Shown: one piece after another, positions 10,901 through 24,509 of the stretch
Layout: each line of letters begins with the position of its first letter
Position numbering within the stretch: the first letter of the stretch is position 1
Assembly: GCA_921293015.1 (NCBI GenBank)
Contig: OV121093.1
Location: forward strand, 372,001 to 436,000
Direction: 5' to 3'
From: Phorcus lineatus
Lineage: Eukaryota > Mollusca > Gastropoda > Trochida > Trochidae
Length of the DNA: 64,000 nt
Program-made: the position numbers and the translations under genes
The notes under the pieces: generated by a model
Seen by the model: the letters and a program-made list of their open reading frames with translations, nothing else
The model's database searches: none
What the model was told of the DNA's origin: nothing

Positions 10901-13900
10901 AAAGCATACAGCAGTAGAGTACGTACCAGTTAAAGCATACAGCAGTAGAGTACGTACCAGTTAAAGCATAAAGCAGTAGAGTACGTATCAGTTAAAGCAT
11001 AAAGCAGTAGAGTACGTAACAGTTAAAGCATAAAGCAGTAGAGTACGTAACAGTTAAAGCATAAAGCAGTAGAGTACGTATCAGTTAAAGCATAAAGCAG
11101 TAGAGTACGTACCAGTTAAAGCATAAAGCAGTAGAGTACGTACCAGTTAAAGCATAAAGCAGTAGAGTACGTACCAGTTAAAGCATACAGCAGTAGAGTA
11201 CGTACCAGTTAAAGCATTAAGCAGTAGAGTACGTACCAGTTAAAGCATAAAGCAGTAGAGTACGTACCAGTTAAAGCATATAGCAGTAGAGTACTTATCA
11301 GTTAAAGCATAAAGCATTAGAGTACGTGCCAGTTAAAGCATAAAGCAGTAGAGTACGTACCAGTTAAAGCATAAAGCAGTAGAGTACGTACCAGTTAAAG
11401 CATACAGCAGTAGAGTACGTACCAGGTAAAGCATAAAGCAGTAGAGTACGTACCAGTTAAAGCATACAGCAGTAGAGTACGTAACAGTTAAAGCATAAAG
11501 CAGTAGAGTCCGTATCAGTTAAAGCATAAAGCAGTAGAATACGTAACAGTTAAAGCATAAAGCAGTAGAGTACTTATCAGTTAAAGCATAAAGCAGTAGA
11601 GTACGTACCAGTTAAAGCATAAAGCATTAGAGTACGTACCAGTTAAAGCATACAGCAGTAGAGTACGTACCAGTTAAAGCATACAGCAGTAGAGTACGTA
11701 CCAGTTAAAGCATAAAGCAGTAGAGTACGTACCAGTTAAAGCATAAAGCAGTAGAGTACGTACCAGTTAAAGCATACAGCAGTAGAGTACGTACCAGTTA
11801 AAGCATTAAGCAGTAGAGTACGTACCAGTTAAAGCATAAAGCAGTAGAGTACGTAGCAGTTAAAGCATATAGCAGTAGAGTACGTATCAGTTAAAGCATA
11901 AAGCATTAGAGTACGTGCCAGTTAAAGCATACAGCAGTAGAGTACGTAACAGTTAAAGCATAAAGCAGTAGAGTACGTATCAGTTAAAGCATAAAGCAGT
12001 AGAGTACGTATCAGTTAAAGCATAAAGCAGTAGAGTACGTAACAGTTAAAGCATAAAGCAGTAGAGTCCGTATCAATTAAAGCATAAAGCAGTAGAGTAC
12101 GTAACAGTTAAAGCATACAGCAGTAGAGTACGTACCAGTTAAAGCATAAAGCAGTAGAGTACGTATCAGTTAAAGCATAAAGCAGTAGAGTACGTATCAG
12201 TTAAAGCATAAAGCAGTAGAGTACGTAACAGTTAAAGCATAAAGCAGTAGAGTACGTATCAGTTAAAGCATAAAGCAGTAGAGTACGTAACAGTTAAAGC
12301 ATAAAGCAGTAGAGTACGTAACAGTTAAAGCATAAAGCAGTAGAGTACGTATCAGTTAAAGCATAAAGCAGTAGAGTACGTGCCAGTTAAAGCATAAAGC
12401 AGTAGAGTACGTACCAGTTAAAGCATAAAGCAGTAGAGTACGTACCAGTTAAAGCATACAGCAGTAGAGTACGTACCAGTTAAAGCATTAAGCAGTAGAG
12501 TACGTACCAGTTAAAGCATAAAGCAGTAGAGTACGTACCAGTTAAAGCATATAGCAGTAGAGTACGTAGCAGTTAAAGCATAAAGCAGTAGAGTACGTAC
12601 CAGTTAAAGCATACAGCAGTAGAGTACGTACCAGTTAAAGCATATAGCAGTAGAGTACGTGCCAGTTAAAGCATACAGCAGTAGAGTACGTATCAGTTAA
12701 AGCATACAGCAGTAGAGTACGTACCAGTTAAAGCATATAGCAGTAGAGTACGTGCCAGTTAAAGCATAAAGCAGTAGAGTACGTACCAGTTAAAGCATAA
12801 AGCAGTAGAGTACGTAACAGTTAAAGCATAAAGCAGTAGAGTACGTACCAGTTAAAGCATAAAGCAGTAGAGTACGTACCAGTTAAAGCATAAAGCAGTA
12901 GAGTACGTACCAGTTAAAGCATCCAGCAGTAGAGTACGTACCAGTTAAAGCATACAGCAGTAGAGTACGTAACAGTTAAAGCATAAAGCAGTAGAGTACG
13001 TACCAGTTAAAGCATAAAGCAGTAGAGTACGTATCAGTTAAAGCATACAGCAGTAGAGTACGTACCAGTTAAAGCATAAAGCAGTAGAGTACGTACCAGT
13101 TAAAGCATAAAGCAGTAGAGTACGTACCAGTTAAAGCATACAGCAGTAGAGTACGTACCAGTTAAAGCATAAAGCAGTAGAGTACGTACCAGTTAAAGCA
13201 TAAAGCAGTAGAGTACGTACCAGTTAAAGCATATAGCAGTAGAGTACTTATCAGTTAAAGCATAAAGCATTAGAGTACGTGCCAGTTAAAGCATAAAGCA
13301 GTAGAGTACGTACCAGTTAAAGCATAAAGCAGTAGAGTACGTACCAGTTAAAGCATACAGCAGTAGAGTACGTACCAGTTAAAGCATAAAGCAGTAGAGT
13401 ACGTACCAGTTAAAGCATACAGCAGTAGAGTACGTAACAGTTAAAGCATAAAGCAGTAGAGTCCGTATCAGTTAAAGCATAAAGCAGTAGAATACGTAAC
13501 AGTTAAAGCATAAAGCAGTAGAGTACTTATCAGTTAAAGCATAAAGCAGTAGAGTACGTACCAGTTAAAGCATAAAGCATTAGAGTACGTACCAGTTAAA
13601 GCATACAGCAGTAGAGTACGTAACAGTTAAAGCATAAAGCAGTAGAGTACGTATCAGTTAAAGCATAAAGCAGTAGAGTACTTATCAGTTAAAGCATAAA
13701 GCAGTAGAGTACGTAACAGTTAAAGCATAAAGCAGTAGAGTACGTATCAATTAAAGCATAAAGCAGTAGAGTACGTAACAGTTAAAGCATACAGCAGTAG
13801 AGTACGTACCAGTTAAAGCATACAGCAGTAGAGTACGTATCAGTTAAAGCATAAAGCAGTAGAGTACGTATCAGTTAAAGCATAAAGCAGTAGAGTACGT

Positions 13901-14830
13901 AACAGTTAAAGCATAAAGCAGTAGAGTACGTAACAGTTAAAGCATAAAGCAGTAGAGTACGTATCAGTTAAAGCATAAAGCAGTAGAGTACGTGCCAGTT
14001 AAAGCATAAAGCAGTAGAGTACGTACCAGTTAAAGCATAAAGCAGTAGAGTACGTACCAGTTAAAGCATCCAGCAGTAGAGTACGTACCAGTTAAAGCAT
14101 ACAGCAGTAGAGTACGTAACAGTTAAAGCATAAAGCAGTAGAGTACGTGCCAGTTAAAGCATAAAGCAGTAGAGTACGTATCAGTTAAAGCATACAGCAG
14201 TAGAGTACGTACCAGTTAAAGCATAAAGCAGTAGAGTACGTACCAGTTAAAGCATAAAGCAGTAGAGTACGTACCAGTTAAAGCATACAGCAGTAGAGTA
14301 CGTACCAGTTAAAGCATTAAGCAGTAGAGTACGTACCAGTTAAAGCATAAAGCAGTAGAGTACGTACCAGTTAAAGCATATAGCAGTAGAGTACTTATCA
14401 GTTAAAGCATAAAGCATTAGAGTACGTGCCAGTTAAAGCATAAAGCAGTAGAGTACGTACCAGTTAAAGCATAAAGCAGTAGAGTACGTACCAGTTAAAG
14501 CATACAGCAGTAGAGTACGTACCAGGTAAAGCATAAAGCAGTAGAGTACGTACCAGTTAAAGCATACAGCAGTAGAGTACGTAACAGTTAAAGCATAAAG
14601 CAGTAGAGTCCGTATCAGTTAAAGCATAAAGCAGTAGAATACGTAACAGTTAAAGCATAAAGCAGTAGAGTACTTATCAGTTAAAGCATAAAGCAGTAGA
14701 GTACGTACCAGTTAAAGCATAAAGCATTAGAGTACGTACCAGTTAAAGCATACAGCAGTAGAGTACGTAACAGTTAAAGCATAAAGCAGTAGAGTACGTA
14801 TCAGTTAAAGCATAAAGCAGTAGAGTACGT
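7980..14830. repeat. Large duplication, left member (~6.8 kb)
   Basis: The order of marker monomers here matches 17,190-24,006. G7A-type copies start at 8,123, 9,053, 10,603 (reverted to G), 11,533, 13,486 and 14,633; partners start at 17,330, 18,260, 19,779, 20,709, 22,662 (reverted) and 23,809. The offset is 9,207 bases (297 monomers) up to about 10 kb and 9,176 bases (296 monomers) afterwards. The change comes from one extra A28C monomer near 9,980-10,010 in this member. A CC copy at 12,921 aligns exactly with 22,097. Alignment ends near 14,830 and, on the left, near 7,980. Confidence 0.8.
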
Positions 14831-16430
14831 GCCAGTTAAAGCATAAAGCAGTAGAGTACGTACCAGTTAAAGCATAAAGCAGTAGAGTACGTACCAGTTA
14901 AAGCATACAGCAGTAGAGTACGTACCAGTTAAAGCATACAGCAGTAGAGTACGTACCAGTTAAAGCATTAAGCAGTAGAGTACGTACCAGTTAAAGCATA
15001 AAGCAGTAGAGTACGTACCAGTTAAAGCATATAGCAGTAGAGTACGTAGCAGTTAAAGCATAAAGCAGTAGAGTACGTACCAGTTAAAGCATACAGCAGT
15101 AGAGTACGTACCAGTTAAAGCATATAGCAGTAGAGTACGTGCCAGTTAAAGCATACAGCAGTAGAGTACGTATCAGTTAAAGCATACAGCAGTAGAGTAC
15201 GTACCAGTTAAAGCATATAGCAGTAGAGTACGTGCCAGTTAAAGCATAAAGCAGTAGAGTACGTACCAGTTAAAGCATAAAGCAGTAGAGTACGTAACAG
15301 TTAAAGCATAAAGCAGTAGAGTACGTACCAGTTAAAGCATAAAGCAGTAGAGTACGTACCAGTTAAAGCATAAAGCAGTAGAGTACGTACCAGTTAAAGC
15401 ATACAGCAGTAGAGTACGTACCAGGTAAAGCATAAAGCAGTAGAGTACGTACCAGTTAAAGCATACAGCAGTAGAGTACGTAACAGTTAAAGCATAAAGC
15501 AGTAGAGTCCGTATCAGTTAAAGCATAAAGCAGTAGAATACGTAACAGTTAAAGCATAAAGCAGTAGAGTACTTATCAGTTAAAGCATAAAGCAGTAGAG
15601 TACGTACCAGTTAAAGCATAAAGCATTAGAGTACGTACCAGTTAAAGCATACAGCAGTAGAGTACGTAACAGTTAAAGCATAAAGCAGTAGAGTACGTAT
15701 CAGTTAAAGCATAAAGCAGTAGAGTACTTATCAGTTAAAGCATAAAGCAGTAGAGTACGTAACAGTTAAAGCATAAAGCAGTAGAGTCCGTATCAATTAA
15801 AGCATAAAGCAGTAGAGTACGTAACAGTTAAAGCATACAGCAGTAGAGTACGTACCAGTTAAAGCATACAGCAGTAGAGTACGTATCAGTTAAAGCATAA
15901 AGCAGTAGAGTACGTATCAGTTAAAGCATAAAGCAGTAGAGTACGTAACAGTTAAAGCATAAAGCAGTAGAGTACGTAACAGTTAAAGCATAAAGCAGTA
16001 GAGTACGTATCAGTTAAAGCATAAAGCAGTAGAGTACGTACCAGTTAAAGCATAAAGCAGTAGAGTACGTACCAGTTAAAGCATAAAGCAGTAGAGTACG
16101 TACCAGTTAAAGCATACAGCAGTAGAGTACGTACCAGTTAAAGCATAAAGCAGTAGAGTACGTACCAGTTAAAGCATATAGCAGTAGAGTACTTATCAGT
16201 TAAAGCATAAAGCATTAGAGTACGTGCCAGTTAAAGCATAAAGCAGTAGAGTACGTACCAGTTAAAGCATAAAGCAGTAGAGTACGTACCAGTTAAAGCA
16301 TACAGCAGTAGAGTACGTACCAGGTAAAGCATAAAGCAGTAGAGTACGTACCAGTTAAAGCATACAGCAGTAGAGTACGTAACAGTTAAAGCATAAAGCA
16401 GTAGAGTCCGTATCAGTTAAAGCATAAAGC
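14633..16430. repeat. 1,798-bp higher-order unit, first copy
   Basis: This unit is 58 monomers made of two 29-monomer halves, each opened by a G7A copy (14,633 and 15,532). The halves share about their first eight monomers and then diverge. The first goes to an A13G copy and the C14G/A28T series; the second goes to G11T and the A9C/G17A copy. The whole two-part unit repeats immediately downstream at an exact 1,798-base offset: 14,821 aligns with 16,619 and 15,781 with 17,579. Confidence 0.8.
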
Positions 16431-18259
16431 AGTAGAATACGTAACAGTTAAAGCATAAAGCAGTAGAGTACTTATCAGTTAAAGCATAAAGCAGTAGAGT
16501 ACGTACCAGTTAAAGCATAAAGCATTAGAGTACGTACCAGTTAAAGCATACAGCAGTAGAGTACGTAACAGTTAAAGCATAAAGCAGTAGAGTACGTATC
16601 AGTTAAAGCATAAAGCAGTAGAGTACGTGCCAGTTAAAGCATAAAGCAGTAGAGTACGTACCAGTTAAAGCATAAAGCAGTAGAGTACGTACCAGTTAAA
16701 GCATACAGCAGTAGAGTACGTACCAGTTAAAGCATACAGCAGTAGAGTACGTACCAGTTAAAGCATTAAGCAGTAGAGTACGTACCAGTTAAAGCATAAA
16801 GCAGTAGAGTACGTACCAGTTAAAGCATATAGCAGTAGAGTACGTAGCAGTTAAAGCATAAAGCAGTAGAGTACGTACCAGTTAAAGCATACAGCAGTAG
16901 AGTACGTACCAGTTAAAGCATATAGCAGTAGAGTACGTGCCAGTTAAAGCATACAGCAGTAGAGTACGTATCAGTTAAAGCATACAGCAGTAGAGTACGT
17001 ACCAGTTAAAGCATATAGCAGTAGAGTACGTGCCAGTTAAAGCATAAAGCAGTAGAGTACGTACCAGTTAAAGCATAAAGCAGTAGAGTACGTAACAGTT
17101 AAAGCATAAAGCAGTAGAGTACGTACCAGTTAAAGCATAAAGCAGTAGAGTACGTACCAGTTAAAGCATAAAGCAGTAGAGTACGTACCAGTTAAAGCAT
17201 ACAGCAGTAGAGTACGTACCAGGTAAAGCATAAAGCAGTAGAGTACGTACCAGTTAAAGCATACAGCAGTAGAGTACGTAACAGTTAAAGCATAAAGCAG
17301 TAGAGTCCGTATCAGTTAAAGCATAAAGCAGTAGAATACGTAACAGTTAAAGCATAAAGCAGTAGAGTACTTATCAGTTAAAGCATAAAGCAGTAGAGTA
17401 CGTACCAGTTAAAGCATAAAGCAGTAGAGTACGTACCAGTTAAAGCATACAGCAGTAGAGTACGTAACAGTTAAAGCATAAAGCAGTAGAGTACGTATCA
17501 GTTAAAGCATAAAGCAGTAGAGTACTTATCAGTTAAAGCATAAAGCAGTAGAGTACGTAACAGTTAAAGCATAAAGCAGTAGAGTCCGTATCAATTAAAG
17601 CATAAAGCAGTAGAGTACGTAACAGTTAAAGCATACAGCAGTAGAGTACGTACCAGTTAAAGCATACAGCAGTAGAGTACGTATCAGTTAAAGCATAAAG
17701 CAGTAGAGTACGTATCAGTTAAAGCATAAAGCAGTAGAGTACGTAACAGTTAAAGCATAAAGCAGTAGAGTACGTAACAGTTAAAGCATAAAGCAGTAGA
17801 GTACGTATCAGTTAAAGCATAAAGCAGTAGAGTACGTACCAGTTAAAGCATAAAGCAGTAGAGTACGTACCAGTTAAAGCATAAAGCAGTAGAGTACGTA
17901 CCAGTTAAAGCATACAGCAGTAGAGTACGTACCAGTTAAAGCATTAAGCAGTAGAGTACGTACCAGTTAAAGCATAAAGCAGTAGAGTACGTACCAGTTA
18001 AAGCATATAGCAGTAGAGTACTTATCAGTTAAAGCATAAAGCATTAGAGTACGTGCCAGTTAAAGCATAAAGCAGTAGAGTACGTACCAGTTAAAGCATA
18101 AAGCAGTAGAGTACGTACCAGTTAAAGCATACAGCAGTAGAGTACGTACCAGGTAAAGCATAAAGCAGTAGAGTACGTACCAGTTAAAGCATACAGCAGT
18201 AGAGTACGTAACAGTTAAAGCATAAAGCAGTAGAGTCCGTATCAGTTAAAGCATAAAGC
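16431..18259. repeat. 1,798-bp higher-order unit, second copy (59 monomers)
   Basis: This copy directly follows the first, with G7A copies at 16,431 and 17,330. Its second half has 30 rather than 29 monomers; the extra one is an A27T copy near 17,945, absent from the first unit near 16,150. This is a clean case of a whole-monomer indel distinguishing adjacent higher-order units. Confidence 0.78.
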
Positions 18260-21200
18260 AGTAGAATACGTAACAGTTAAAGCATAAAGCAGTAGAGTAC
18301 TTATCAGTTAAAGCATAAAGCAGTAGAGTACGTACCAGTTAAAGCATAAAGCATTAGAGTACGTACCAGTTAAAGCATACAGCAGTAGAGTACGTATCAG
18401 TTAAAGCATACAGCAGTAGAGTACGTACCAGTTAAAGCATAAAGCAGTAGAGTACGTACCAGTTAAAGCATAAAGCAGTAGAGTACGTACCAGTTAAAGC
18501 ATACAGCAGTAGAGTACGTACCAGTTAAAGCATTAAGCAGTAGAGTACGTACCAGTTAAAGCATAAAGCAGTAGAGTACGTACCAGTTAAAGCATATAGC
18601 AGTAGAGTACTTATCAGTTAAAGCATAAAGCATTAGAGTACGTGCCAGTTAAAGCATACAGCAGTAGAGTACGTAACAGTTAAAGCATAAAGCAGTAGAG
18701 TACGTATCAGTTAAAGCATAAAGCAGTAGAGTACTTATCAGTTAAAGCATACAGCAGTAGAGTACGTAACAGTTAAAGCATAAAGCAGTAGAGTCCGTAT
18801 CAATTAAAGCATAAAGCAGTAGAGTACGTAACAGTTAAAGCATACAGCAGTAGAGTACGTACCAGTTAAAGCATACAGCAGTAGAGTACGTATCAGTTAA
18901 AGCATAAAGCAGTAGAGTACGTATCAGTTAAAGCATAAAGCAGTAGAGTACGTAACAGTTAAAGCATAAAGCAGTAGAGTACGTATCAGTTAAAGCATAA
19001 AGCAGTAGAGTACGTAACAGTTAAAGCATAAAGCAGTAGAGTACGTAACAGTTAAAGCATAAAGCAGTAGAGTACGTATCAGTTAAAGCATAAAGCAGTA
19101 GAGTACGTGCCAGTTAAAGCATAAAGCAGTAGAGTACGTACCAGTTAAAGCATAAAGCAGTAGAGTACGTACCAGTTAAAGCATACAGCAGTAGAGTACG
19201 TACCAGTTAAAGCATTAAGCAGTAGAGTACGTACCAGTTAAAGCATAAAGCAGTAGAGTACGTACCAGTTAAAGCATATAGCAGTAGAGTACGTAGCAGT
19301 TAAAGCATAAAGCAGTAGAGTACGTACCAGTTAAAGCATACAGCAGTAGAGTACGTACCAGTTAAAGCATATAGCAGTAGAGTACGTGCCAGTTAAAGCA
19401 TACAGCAGTAGAGTACGTATCAGTTAAAGCATACAGCAGTAGAGTACGTACCAGTTAAAGCATATAGCAGTAGAGTACGTGCCAGTTAAAGCATAAAGCA
19501 GTAGAGTACGTACCAGTTAAAGCATAAAGCAGTAGAGTACGTAACAGTTAAAGCATAAAGCAGTAGAGTACGTACCAGTTAAAGCATAAAGCAGTAGAGT
19601 ACGTACCAGTTAAAGCATAAAGCAGTAGAGTACGTACCAGTTAAAGCATACAGCAGTAGAGTACGTACCAGGTAAAGCATAAAGCAGTAGAGTACGTACC
19701 AGTTAAAGCATACAGCAGTAGAGTACGTAACAGTTAAAGCATAAAGCAGTAGAGTCCGTATCAGTTAAAGCATAAAGCAGTAGAATACGTAACAGTTAAA
19801 GCATAAAGCAGTAGAGTACTTATCAGTTAAAGCATAAAGCAGTAGAGTACGTACCAGTTAAAGCATAAAGCATTAGAGTACGTACCAGTTAAAGCATACA
19901 GCAGTAGAGTACGTACCAGTTAAAGCATAAAGCAGTAGAGTACGTATCAGTTAAAGCATAAAGCAGTAGAGTACTTATCAGTTAAAGCATAAAGCAGTAG
20001 AGTACGTAACAGTTAAAGCATAAAGCAGTAGAGTCCGTATCAATTAAAGCATAAAGCAGTAGAGTACGTAACAGTTAAAGCATACAGCAGTAGAGTACGT
20101 ACCAGTTAAAGCATACAGCAGTAGAGTACGTATCAGTTAAAGCATAAAGCAGTAGAGTACGTATCAGTTAAAGCATAAAGCAGTAGAGTACGTAACAGTT
20201 AAAGCATAAAGCAGTAGAGTACGTAACAGTTAAAGCATAAAGCAGTAGAGTACGTATCAGTTAAAGCATAAAGCAGTAGAGTACGTACCAGTTAAAGCAT
20301 AAAGCAGTAGAGTACGTACCAGTTAAAGCATAAAGCAGTAGAGTACGTACCAGTTAAAGCATACAGCAGTAGAGTACGTACCAGTTAAAGCATTAAGCAG
20401 TAGAGTACGTACCAGTTAAAGCATAAAGCAGTAGAGTACGTACCAGTTAAAGCATATAGCAGTAGAGTACTTATCAGTTAAAGCATAAAGCATTAGAGTA
20501 CGTGCCAGTTAAAGCATAAAGCAGTAGAGTACGTACCAGTTAAAGCATAAAGCAGTAGAGTACGTACCAGTTAAAGCATACAGCAGTAGAGTACGTACCA
20601 GGTAAAGCATAAAGCAGTAGAGTACGTACCAGTTAAAGCATACAGCAGTAGAGTACGTAACAGTTAAAGCATAAAGCAGTAGAGTCCGTATCAGTTAAAG
20701 CATAAAGCAGTAGAATACGTAACAGTTAAAGCATAAAGCAGTAGAGTACTTATCAGTTAAAGCATAAAGCAGTAGAGTACGTACCAGTTAAAGCATAAAG
20801 CATTAGAGTACGTACCAGTTAAAGCATACAGCAGTAGAGTACGTATCAGTTAAAGCATACAGCAGTAGAGTACGTACCAGTTAAAGCATAAAGCAGTAGA
20901 GTACGTACCAGTTAAAGCATAAAGCAGTAGAGTACGTACCAGTTAAAGCATACAGCAGTAGAGTACGTACCAGTTAAAGCATTAAGCAGTAGAGTACGTA
21001 CCAGTTAAAGCATAAAGCAGTAGAGTACGTACCAGTTAAAGCATATAGCAGTAGAGTACTTATCAGTTAAAGCATAAAGCATTAGAGTACGTGCCAGTTA
21101 AAGCATACAGCAGTAGAGTACGTAACAGTTAAAGCATAAAGCAGTAGAGTACGTATCAGTTAAAGCATAAAGCAGTAGAGTACTTATCAGTTAAAGCATA

Positions 21201-24006
21201 AAGCAGTAGAGTACGTAACAGTTAAAGCATAAAGCAGTAGAGTCCGTATCAATTAAAGCATAAAGCAGTAGAGTACGTAACAGTTAAAGCATACAGCAGT
21301 AGAGTACGTACCAGTTAAAGCATACAGCAGTAGAGTACGTATCAGTTAAAGCATAAAGCAGTAGAGTACGTATCAGTTAAAGCATAAAGCAGTAGAGTAC
21401 GTAACAGTTAAAGCATAAAGCAGTAGAGTACGTATCAGTTAAAGCATAAAGCAGTAGAGTACGTAACAGTTAAAGCATAAAGCAGTAGAGTACGTAACAG
21501 TTAAAGCATAAAGCAGTAGAGTACGTATCAGTTAAAGCATAAAGCAGTAGAGTACGTGCCAGTTAAAGCATAAAGCAGTAGAGTACGTACCAGTTAAAGC
21601 ATAAAGCAGTAGAGTACGTACCAGTTAAAGCATACAGCAGTAGAGTACGTACCAGTTAAAGCATTAAGCAGTAGAGTACGTACCAGTTAAAGCATAAAGC
21701 AGTAGAGTACGTACCAGTTAAAGCATATAGCAGTAGAGTACGTAGCAGTTAAAGCATAAAGCAGTAGAGTACGTACCAGTTAAAGCATACAGCAGTAGAG
21801 TACGTACCAGTTAAAGCATATAGCAGTAGAGTACGTGCCAGTTAAAGCATACAGCAGTAGAGTACGTATCAGTTAAAGCATACAGCAGTAGAGTACGTAC
21901 CAGTTAAAGCATATAGCAGTAGAGTACGTGCCAGTGAAAGCATAAAGCAGTAGAGTACGTACCAGTTAAAGCATAAAGCAGTAGAGTACGTAACAGTTAA
22001 AGCATAAAGCAGTAGAGTACGTACCAGTTAAAGCATAAAGCAGTAGAGTACGTACCAGTTAAAGCATAAAGCAGTAGAGTACGTACCAGTTAAAGCATCC
22101 AGCAGTAGAGTACGTACCAGTTAAAGCATACAGCAGTAGAGTACGTAACAGTTAAAGCATAAAGCAGTAGAGTACGTGCCAGTTAAAGCATAAAGCAGTA
22201 GAGTACGTATCAGTTAAAGCATACAGCAGTAGAGTACGTACCAGTTAAAGCATAAAGCAGTAGAGTACGTACCAGTTAAAGCATAAAGCAGTAGAGTACG
22301 TACCAGTTAAAGCATACAGCAGTAGAGTACGTACCAGTTAAAGCATAAAGCAGTAGAGTACGTACCAGTTAAAGCATAAAGCAGTAGAGTACGTACCAGT
22401 TAAAGCATATAGCAGTAGAGTACTTATCAGTTAAAGCATAAAGCATTAGAGTACGTGCCAGTTAAAGCATAAAGCAGTAGAGTACGTACCAGTTAAAGCA
22501 TAAAGCAGTAGAGTACGTACCAGTTAAAGCATACAGCAGTAGAGTACGTACCAGGTAAAGCATAAAGCAGTAGAGTACGTACCAGTTAAAGCATACAGCA
22601 GTAGAGTACGTAACAGTTAAAGCATAAAGCAGTAGAGTACGTATCAGTTAAAGCATAAAGCAGTAGAGTACGTAACAGTTAAAGCATAAAGCAGTAGAGT
22701 ACTTATCAGTTAAAGCATAAAGCAGTAGAGTACGTACCAGTTAAAGCATAAAGCATTAGAGTACGTACCAGTTAAAGCATACAGCAGTAGAGTACGTAAC
22801 AGTTAAAGCATAAAGCAGTAGAGTACGTATCAGTTAAAGCATAAAGCAGTAGAGTACTTATCAGTTAAAGCATAAAGCAGTAGAGTACGTAACAGTTAAA
22901 GCATAAAGCAGTAGAGTACGTATCAGTTAAAGCATAAAGCAGTAGAGTACGTAACAGTTAAAGCATACAGCAGTAGAGTACGTACCAGTTAAAGCATACA
23001 GCAGTAGAGTACGTATCAGTTAAAGCATAAAGCAGTAGAGTACGTATCAGTTAAAGCATAAAGCAGTAGAGTACGTAACAGTTAAAGCATAAAGCAGTAG
23101 AGTACGTACCAGTTAAAGCATAAAGCAGTAGAGTACGTATCAGTTAAAGCATAAAGCATTAGAGTACGTGCCAGTTAAAGCATAAAGCAGTAGAGTACGT
23201 ACCAGTTAAAGCATAAAGCAGTAGAGTACGTACCAGTTAAAGCATCCAGCAGTAGAGTACGTACCAGTTAAAGCATACAGCAGTAGAGTACGTAACAGTT
23301 AAAGCATAAAGCAGTAGAGTACGTGCCAGTTAAAGCATAAAGCAGTAGAGTACGTATCAGTTAAAGCATACAGCAGTAGAGTACGTACCAGTTAAAGCAT
23401 AAAGCAGTAGAGTACGTACCAGTTAAAGCATAAAGCAGTAGAGTACGTACCAGTTAAAGCATACAGCAGTAGAGTACGTACCAGTTAAAGCATTAAGCAG
23501 TAGAGTACGTACCAGTTAAAGCATAAAGCAGTAGAGTACGTACCAGTTAAAGCATATAGCAGTAGAGTACGTATCAGTTAAAGCATAAAGCATTAGAGTA
23601 CGTGCCAGTTAAAGCATAAAGCAGTAGAGTACGTACCAGTTAAAGCATAAAGCAGTAGAGTACGTACCAGTTAAAGCATACAGCAGTAGAGTACGTACCA
23701 GGTAAAGCATAAAGCAGTAGAGTACGTACCAGTTAAAGCATACAGCAGTAGAGTACGTAACAGTTAAAGCATAAAGCAGTAGAGTCCGTATCAGTTAAAG
23801 CATAAAGCAGTAGAATACGTAACAGTTAAAGCATAAAGCAGTAGAGTACTTATCAGTTAAAGCATAAAGCAGTAGAGTACGTACCAGTTAAAGCATAAAG
23901 CATTAGAGTACGTACCAGTTAAAGCATACAGCAGTAGAGTACGTAACAGTTAAAGCATAAAGCAGTAGAGTACGTATCAGTTAAAGCATAAAGCAGTAGA
24001 GTACGT
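17190..24006. repeat. Large duplication, right member (~6.8 kb)
   Basis: This is the partner of 7,980-14,830 with scattered single-base differences, for example a T18G copy near 17,220 where the left member has T18, C14T near 20,845 where the left member has C, and a G2 copy near 17,425 where the left member has G2T. It carries a private T19G change at 21,936. Part of this member (17,330-18,259) also belongs to the 1,798-bp tandem pair, so the two duplications overlap and must have happened in sequence. Confidence 0.78.
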
Positions 24007-24509
24007 ATCAGTTAAAGCATAAAGCAGTAGAGTACGTAACAGTTAAAGCATAAAGCAGTAGAGTCCGTATCAGTTAAAGCATAAAGCAGTAGAGTACGTA
24101 ACAGTTAAAGCATACAGCAGTAGAGTACGTACCAGTTAAAGCATACAGCAGTAGAGTACGTATCAGTTAAAGCATAAAGCAGTAGAGTACGTATCAGTTA
24201 AAGCATAAAGCAGTAGAGTACGTAACAGTTAAAGCATAAAGCAGTAGAGTACGTAACAGTTAAAGCATAAAGCAGTAGAGTACGTATCAGTTAAAGCATA
24301 AAGCAGTAGAGTACGTGCCAGTTAAAGCATAAAGCAGTAGAGTACGTACCAGTTAAAGCATAAAGCAGTAGAGTACGTACCAGTTAAAGCATACAGCAGT
24401 AGAGTACGTACCAGTTAAAGCATTAAGCAGTAGAGTACGTACCAGTTAAAGCATAAAGCAGTAGAGTACGTACCAGTTAAAGCATATAGCAGTAGAGTAC
24501 GTAACAGTT

